Shown piece by piece: positions 57,190 through 64,000 of a DNA stretch of 64,000 nucleotides. Origin of the DNA: Anniella stebbinsi (lineage: Eukaryota > Chordata > Lepidosauria > Squamata > Anniellidae); assembly GCA_029215795.1 (NCBI GenBank), contig JARDYH010000003.1:93280609-93344608 (forward strand), in the 5' to 3' direction. The notes beneath the pieces were generated by a model. That model ran no database searches. It worked only from the letters and a program-made list of their open reading frames with translations, and was not told the DNA's origin. Both the position numbers and the translations under genes were made by a program. The first letter of the stretch is position 1. Each line of letters starts with the position of its first letter.

Positions 57190-57628
57190 TGGATTTGGCA
57201 CTTCTCATATAAAGCCCTAAACAACTTGGGACCAGGATACCTAGCAGACTGCCTTCCCTTATACATACCCAGGCGACCTTTAAGATAAACAGAGGAGGTC
57301 TTGCTGGTCATTCAGAAACGGGCGGAATGCTGCCATGAAGTGCCCAGGCAGCAGGGCCTTCTCTGTAGTGGCACCCACCATTTGGAAAACCCTCCCTCCT
57401 ATAGTTCTGGAGGCAGAAAATGTGGCATCTTTTAAACGCCTTCTGAAGACTCACCAAGGCTTTCCCTGGGCTGTAAGTTAATTAATTAGGTCATTTGATT
57501 TTACTGCTCCTTTATTACAGTCGGACGTGTCTTAATGTTTAATATTGTATTTTAATGTTGTTAACTGCAGAGAGATTTTATCATATTCAGCAGTATATAA
57601 ATGTTATTAATTAATAAATAAATAATAA
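57190..57628 (+). mobile_element. Old LINE 3' end (L2/CR1-like), degraded
   Basis: Conceptual translation with several frame changes gives YKALNNLGPGYLADCLPLYIP, GLLCSGTHH (from AFSVVAPT...) and LLKTH-like remnants, the C-terminal pattern of L2/CR1 ORF2 proteins. A 3' untranslated region with TTTTAATGTTGTTAACTGC and an ATAAATAAAT tail follows. Many stops show it is much older than the L2 copies at 12-50 kb. Confidence 0.65.
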
Positions 57629-58452
57629 AAATTAGTGATGCAGTTAAACATGTGAACCATGATTAAGGCTAAGTAGGGTCCGGGTTGAACCAGCTTTAAA
57701 TCATAGTTGAGCGGGGAACTTGCTTAGTATTGATATATTCCTCAAGTGAGAGGAATCAATCCTCTAGTCTGCTCTCAGTCTCTGAACTATCCAGTATGAG
57801 TACCCATGGCCTTGAGCAAGGCGGGAGAGAGGTAGGCCATGGGCTGCCCTGTGTTCTTTGCATAGGGCAAGATATTACAGCATCTTATTATTCAGGGACA
57901 TCCCTCCCTCCCCGTTCATTTCCCCTTCATCTGCAGGGTACGGCTTGGTTTGCTTTGCCTGACACATCTAGAATTATTTGCTTTGCAGGCACTTTTCTAC
58001 AATGCATCTGACTGCTCCTTTGCTCGCGTCATTTTGTAATTAAGAGTTGCCAATAAAACTGTGTTCTGAAATGCACTTGGGCCTGAAAAAATGGTGAACT
58101 TCAGAGCTGGCGCAATGATGGTTATTGTCATTGATCCTGCCTTATGGATCTATAACGGTCTGTCTAAAACTTGCCAGATTCTGCCAAGGGCCACCTTCCT
58201 TGTCTTTTTGCTCCATCAGAGAGCACAGTATTTTAGAAATAAAAAATGTACCGATTGCATGGGATGGATTCTGAACCCTGTATGCCCATGGCAGTAGAAT
58301 GATGGACTTGTTACCCCCTTTTAGTCTTATGATTCCATAGTTCTGTATGTTAATTAGCATTATTAGGTTTAATTATTGCAAACCTATTGTTTCCAGACTG
58401 CAGTCACATTACCTGGTTAGATAGCATAACCATAGGATTTGGAATAGAGTCG
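57629..58452. other. Non-coding stretch, nothing recognised
   Basis: No repeat or exon identified. Confidence 0.4.
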
Positions 58453-58578
58453 ACAATTTATGGCCCTCCAGATGGTTTAACCTACAACTCCCATAAGCAG
58501 TAGCTAGCATAGCCTATGGTAAAGGATTATGGGAGCTCTAGACCAAGACATCTAGAGGGCTAAAAGTTACCCACCCCT
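58453..58578. mobile_element. Family P-like palindromic MITE, degraded
   Basis: GGCCCTCCAGATGG...ACAACTCCCATAAGCAG is mirrored by TTATGGGAGCTCTAGACC...ATCTAGAGGGC. Confidence 0.55.
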
Positions 58579-59966
58579 GCTGTAAACAACAGCATTTATA
58601 TAGGTTGACATTTTGCAAAGCATATTTTATTTTACTATTATAGTTGTATTATTCATTATCATAGTAAAAATTTACAGGCATATTAACTATAAGATAAAAT
58701 TACTGGCAGATTAAGTAGCTTCAAGACCATGAAAATGAGTAAATAATTTTTTGAGCTGGAAAATGTTTTGGTATAGATAAGCCATCCTCGGCTACAAAAT
58801 GGGTACTGGAAGTAAGGGGATGGGCTCAAGTGAGAAGTGACTTAGATTAAATTTAAGCCAGAATTCAGCAGCAGTAATGTTGAAGATGGCATTTAAAATG
58901 GAAAAAAAAAATTAATAGAGGAATGCAGCCACTATGATAGCACCGCATGAAGCGATCAAGTGTTATCTCTCATGAGACTGTTGCCATGGCACTCAAAGGC
59001 ACTTACTATGATCACAGACTATGAATATTTTGTCCTCTGATTGATAGTCTGTTGCTTTTCTCTTCATGTAAGCAAACGCGATGACAATATTAAGCAATTA
59101 CTGCTAATGTCATCCAGCTGCTTCATGGCTGCCGACTATGCAACAATATCTCTGAACTGCCAACAAAATAGAAATGCTATAGGTACACCTGTTGCTTTCC
59201 CTTAGTAGATGGGTCATCACCCTGGGACATCATGGACAGTGAGTAACAGCCAGTATTGGGTGACACCCATTACTAAAGTTCCCTTTCTGTTTTGGGGTCC
59301 TTCAATCAAAAGACACAAGCCACCCCAGAATATTCCTCGCTATGTGTAGATAAGAAACCCTGCAGCACTTTTGTTCATAATTTATCTGCAAGTAGATCTG
59401 CTCCAGAGCAGGTGCCCCACTCTGGCCCCCCAAGTCTGCTTTAAATGGCAACCTTGCTCAGCAAGCTTGATGCAGACAGTGGTGCAGCTAGGTAATTTTA
59501 GACCAGGGGTGGGCAACGTCGGGAGGTCTGCAGGCCATTTTCACCCCTGGGACATCCCCCATGGGTGCCAACAAATGGGGGAGGGTCAGGGAAATTTTGA
59601 AAAAAAAATGGCATTTGGAGCTGCTATGAAGAGCCAAAAATTAGCTTGCCTGCAGATCAATTTGTGATAAGCACCCTGGCCTTAAGTCACTACACTAACT
59701 TCAGAGGAATTCTACTTGCAAGTAAATGCTCTGGCTTCCATTTGGTGTCTTGATGCCTCCCTGGTCACTTAATTATTCCAGTATAGTTTGGGTGCTTACA
59801 TTGCACACACACACAACAGCAAAGGGCCAAAGGATAAATGGGAGGGAATGAGAGACAAAGCGAAACATAAATAAAAGGAAATAAAATGTGCACAGCTACA
59901 GCTTATAACATATAACGCCCTCCCCATCTCACTGCCCACATTTGATTGCATTCTTGTCCAGTGGCA

Positions 59967-60003
<37 letters not shown>

Positions 60004-60960
60004 TAAGTGAAGAAACACACACATTTGATAATCAAACCTGACCCAAACACCATGGGGTTCATTTGGCTAGGATTAGATCAATGAGCTTCTCTAAACACCA
60101 CAATTAAAAATACACCTCGAGAACCCGGGTGTTTGTAGCAGAGTACACGCGCGTATGTGTGTACTTCATTGGTACATACATCTTCTCCAGCTTGCAAATG
60201 ACTTGACAGTATTGGAACGTTTTGGAATGGGCTCGCTTAACTTCAGCGCTGGCGAAATGGTGCCACACCACAAAGCCAGAGGCTGAATTAAATTTAAGGG
60301 AAAAATCCAGGTGCTTACCTCTAGGGTTGTGCCCGCTACTTTCAGATAAGACTTGGAGCAGCCCATTGCAGGCCTTTACAAATCTCTGATCCATAGCTCT
60401 AAATAAGCTTGCAAAGCATGTTTGGCATATCGAACTTTAGTCATCAGCCTGCCTCCACTTGAAGCTCAATTCGTTTTGGATGACTCACAGCCCTTCCAGA
60501 TGGGATGCAGTTGCAGAAGACTCAAAATGAGCACCTGGAGCAAACCTAACCTCCATGAAGGCAAGGGTCAGCCTGCTGAGCACTAAGCTTGGGGCAACCG
60601 GGAAAATACTCTTGTGCCAAACTCATCTCCATGTCAAGATTTCCACTGTTTAGTCTTGCCTACAGTTGTAATATGATAGCTATATTCTGTTTCTAGGTTG
60701 TGCAAATGAAACAGAACATAGGGTTAGGCTGCATGACACTCCTCCTTGGATGAAGAGCAAGGAACAAATACAATTAACAAATAATACAATTTAGACAAAT
60801 ATTTTATCCTTTCCTTGTCACCTCACATACAAATATTTTGCCTAATATTTTGTCACCCCATTTCTTGTTATTAATGTTACTAATGAGCCCTAAAAGCCAT
60901 TTGCAAATGCAAGAACTTCACAATTCTTGTACAAAACAAAGAGGAACTTTATCTTACTTG
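58579..60960. other. Non-coding stretch with (CA)n and a possible conserved segment
   Basis: 58940-59180 is free of recognised repeats (GAAGCGATCAAGTGTTATC, AATTACTGCTAATGTCATCC) and could be conserved non-coding DNA. A 'ACCAGGGGTGGGCAAC' MITE-like end starts at 59503. No exon supported. Confidence 0.35.
59967..59999. repeat. (CA)n microsatellite
   Basis: About 16 CA units. Confidence 0.92.
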
Positions 60961-61753
60961 TAGGGCTGTGCACAGTCCCCCCTCGATTCACCTTGAAGGC
61001 TGTTTCGGAGCCCCCAAAACAGCCCTGATTCGACCTGAGGTGCTTTGAGGGTTGTCTGCCTTGCCTCTGCGCCGAAGCTGAGGTGAGATTTGGGGATCCC
61101 AAGGCAACTAGGCCTTGTAGGTCCCTGGGTGCCAGCCACACAGCTGGCACCCATGAAAGCCGATAGCAAGGCTGGGCAGGAGTCCATTGGACTCCTGGCT
61201 TCCTGCTCCTTCCCTCGTCGCCCCCTCCCCCCTGCAACCCACAGCCGCTGCCGCTAGGACGTACTTGCTCACCTGCTGCCACCATCGCCCCATCGCTGCA
61301 TCACCACTGCCGCTGCATCGCCACCATGACCAGGAAAACTGCCATCCTCCTGAGAGCCAGGCTGTGATTTCAAGATATCGTGGTGTCTCTGTTTTAGTAC
61401 ATCTATGGCCGCAAACTATGACGGCCACAAAGGGCAGTGGTGCAGTAGGTGGCAGCGATGCGGCGGGCAGCAATGCGGCAGTGACAGCAGGTGAGAAGGG
61501 AGAGTAGGAAGAGGGAGGTGAGTCCAATGGACTCAGAACCGGCCTTGCGCCGGCTTTCCTGGGATGGCAGGAGGGAGGGCCCAGAGCCACTCCAAAGTGG
61601 CCCGAGGCACCCCGAAGCTTTGGTACTGATCTGCTTTGGCTTTGGGGTGCCTTGGGCCAAACTGGAACCGACTTAGAACTGAGGCAAGGAAAGCCGAATC
61701 AGCCCGCCTCAACTTGGTTTCAGGGATTCGGCCTGAGGCGGTGCACAGCCCTA
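60961..61753. mobile_element. Non-autonomous hAT transposon, 793 bp
   Basis: Termini TAGGGCTGTGCAC and GTGCACAGCCCTA are perfect 13 bp inverted repeats. Flanks CTTACTTG (60953-60960) and CTTACTAG (61754-61761) match at 7 of 8 positions, the hAT-type 8 bp duplication. The interior is GC-rich and itself palindromic: GAGTCCATTGGACTC (61180) faces GAGTCCAATGGACTC (61519), and CTGCTGCCACC-rich DNA faces its complement GGCAGCAATGCGGCAG. Several 85-160 codon frames on both strands are products of this composition and match no transposase. Confidence 0.85.
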
Positions 61754-63162
61754 CTTACTAGGGTTCTGTTGAGTAACTGCATGTGAACATTTTCAGTGTA
61801 AAAAAGTTACTTTTTTGAGGGGACTAAATTGTTTACCCACAAACCCTATCTCCAACCTACCCCCCTGTTTTGTGGCTGGTCACAGCCACTATTTTTCTGC
61901 TGCTACATCTGTGTACATGTTTGGAGAGACTTTAACCTCACTAGCTAATCCCAGCCAGTCAGGAATCTAATAGTGAGTGTGATGCAATGGAGACAATCAG
62001 ATTTGACTATAAACTGACATCACTGAGGGTAAATTAGACCCTGCTCTGAATGGGCATTGGGAATAGAGGGAGAAGCAAAGTAGAAACTCTTCTTTGCAGC
62101 CAGCAAAAAAATCCCTTCAGGTTTTTGCTAGCTGGCAGACTAATTCAGTGTCCAAGAGCTTCCTTTTCCCCAGTCACTGTCCTGTCCCTATGGTTCCTTG
62201 AGACTCACGGGGGAAATTGGTAATAGCTGATAGCAATCAGATCAGGGCAGAAAAAACACACAGGACCTTGGATAGCACCGAGTGGATCCTGCTGGCTAGA
62301 ACCTTCTCCAAATACAACAATAGGAAGACATTATCTCAGGAGGGAGCAAAAGCCAACTGAAGCCTTATGTAAATTAACAAGACTTGTAGTGTGGCCAGCT
62401 CTACCGCTGCTGGAGAAGCAGACTGGCCTGTTAATGGTCCCTTGACTTCTGCAAGGCGATGGAGACTGGGGACTCATCTGCTGACCAGAGGATGATTGCG
62501 AGGCTGTGCCCTCTGGCCAGGAGGGCCCTGAATAAAGCACAGACTGTCCTACATCTAAGGAAGCAGCCTGTGCCTCATCCTCAACAGAATCCCCTGCTGC
62601 ACACTGGAAGCTCAGAGGGCTGGGCATCATGACAGTGACAGCTGCTGTCTGGTACATTTCTAGTGCTATTGTCTCCAGCGGTGCAAATATAATGGGTGTA
62701 TAGATACCTGTCATTCCTTGAGCACTTTAACCATCTTTTGAGCATCCCCTCCAACCACCAAATGGGAAGGGGCACCTTTTGCAGTTGATAAAAGTGGTGG
62801 CAAAATTGGCTCCCCATTTCAATTCAACTTTACATCCTATCTCTGCTTAGTTTTACAAAACTGCATAAGAGGATAAGGTGATATTTGCTCGATGATGTTT
62901 TGCTCCCTGGTCTGTGCTCAGAATGAGACTGCAAGCCTTTGGACTTGCATGCGCCTACACTGCATTTCATGTTCCTTCCCCTGTCTGTGAGGTGAAGTGA
63001 GCTAATTAATTATGAACTCTCTGACACTGCAACATAAATGTTCTGTCTTCTAGCAGTTATCTGCTCCCGGTTCCACCAATTTATGAATCCCAGGGTGTTC
63101 CAATGGGGGGAAGTGCAGCATATGGATCCTTTCTCTCTCCCCCACCTTTGGCTGTTACTCTT
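61754..63162. other. Non-coding stretch, nothing recognised
   Basis: A 127-codon minus-strand frame at 62331-62714, rich in Ser, Gly and Pro, has no recognised domain and may be part of an unidentified old repeat. No exon supported. Confidence 0.35.
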
Positions 63163-63163
63163 T

Positions 63164-63504
63164 GGGTGCCTCTACAAGAGGCATTTGAAGCTCTTTCAAG
63201 GTGCATTAAAATTTTTACCTCTACAAGAGCAGAGCACAAATCGGGGGTTGAGGCGCGTTTTCTCTCTGATTATGCGCATTATCAAATGCGCGTTAAATAG
63301 CGAGTTTTAATTTGCCGCGGCCGTTAAAGCGCATTATGCCCATGTAAACAAGCGATTCTCTGCATTTCAACCACTTTAAAGCGTGTTTCATACTGCCGGT
63401 TATGCGCTTTACCGTATGTCGTTTATAGGAATTAGGCGTAAAAGCGATGGTGAGAAGATGCGCATAAACCAGGCGCCAAACTGAATTCTTCTAGAGGAGA
63501 CCTT
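63164..63504 (+). mobile_element. Family C element, full-length
   Basis: Collinear with 47235-47592: GGGTGCCTCTACAAGAGGC, TTATGCGCATTATCAAATGC, GCGTTAAATAGCGAG, CATGTAAACAAGCGATTC, and the end CTTCTAGAGGAGACC. Confidence 0.75.
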
Positions 63505-64000
63505 CCTCTATCGCATACAGAAAGCAGAAAGACAAGATTCTATAGTAGTGAGACTCAGCCTTGGTTTACACAAGAAGAGCCAGAATAATTTGCTGGGCAC
63601 ATCCTTATAAAGTGGGGTTAGCCCTCCAAGACCCAAGACCTATTCACCAACATGGTTCATTAATGACAAAATACCGCATACAGTGATATAAGCACACAGC
63701 ATACATATATTAATGTAATTACTCAACGCAGTAACTCCCATTGAGACTTAATAGCACTTTGTTTCTTAATTACATAACACCACATAGCTTATAGTTAATA
63801 TCTTTAGTAGTCCCTTAAGAATGTTTACTAGGTCTGTATTACTCTTACAATTTCAGCTACATCTGAGTATGTGTCGGTTTCTAAAAGTTTCCCTCTAAGC
63901 TTTGGATTTGACAGTTTAGCTCTTCAAGATGTGATTTCTAAAAGCTGGATGCTTCTTCAAACCATACTCTCATGACTCTTCATCATACTTTCATCACCTG
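63505..64000. other. AT-rich non-coding end of window
   Basis: No recognised element. Confidence 0.4.

Noticed and set aside
60890..61660. Several 77-160 codon frames on both strands
   Set aside because: They lie largely inside a palindromic hAT derivative and reflect GC-rich composition; no transposase motif is present.
62331..62714. 127-codon minus-strand ORF, Ser/Gly/Pro rich
   Set aside because: No domain recognised and no splice context; possibly part of an old repeat but this cannot be shown from one copy.

Overview
This window is nuclear DNA from a vertebrate, almost certainly a squamate reptile. It contains a Sauria-type tRNA-derived SINE with a TAA tail, a recent family of L2-clade LINEs, a degraded R4-clade LINE of the type reported in lizards, and dozens of short palindromic DNA-transposon derivatives. 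There are no operons, ribosome-binding sites, CRISPR arrays or rRNA/tRNA genes. The base composition, poly-purine and TAA/GT microsatellites, and lack of long host ORFs fit intergenic or intronic DNA.

Layout: 1.1-1.4 kb is a palindromic hAT-like MITE (family A). 3.0-6.95 kb is a Sauria SINE whose TAA tail abuts the 5' end of a nearly full-length but broken R4-clade element with a YMDD reverse transcriptase, CCHC motif and restriction-like endonuclease. 7.2-10.6 kb holds two candidate minus-strand host exons with good splice signals and matching phase; they are the only hint of a host gene. 11.3-12.57 kb is a block of palindromic repeats. 12.58-15.54 kb is the longest L2 copy (endonuclease and reverse transcriptase). 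20.4-21.0 kb is a non-autonomous Helitron with textbook ends. 23.47-24.55 kb is a long inverted repeat carrying a degenerate hammerhead-like motif in each arm, suggestive of a Penelope-like element. 25.5-26.5 and 30.3-31.6 kb are two very similar L2 copies in opposite orientation. 27-36 kb holds four copies of a 225-230 bp MITE (family B), a composite GC-rich element and a mini-mariner. 37-50.8 kb has more L2 tails, tRNA-derived SINEs, MITE families A, C, G, H and P. 54-57.6 kb has SINEs, one split by a MITE, and an old LINE tail. 61.0-61.75 kb is a 793 bp hAT derivative with a near-perfect 8 bp target duplication. 63.2-63.5 kb is another family C element.

The elements tell a layered history: autonomous LINEs (L2, R4) that carry their own reverse transcriptase, SINEs depending on LINE machinery, and non-autonomous DNA elements that would need transposases from elsewhere. 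Only one L2 copy (30.4-31.6 kb) keeps a long uninterrupted RT reading frame, and it lacks the endonuclease. Family letters (A, B, C and so on) are labels used here only, based on similarity among copies in this window.
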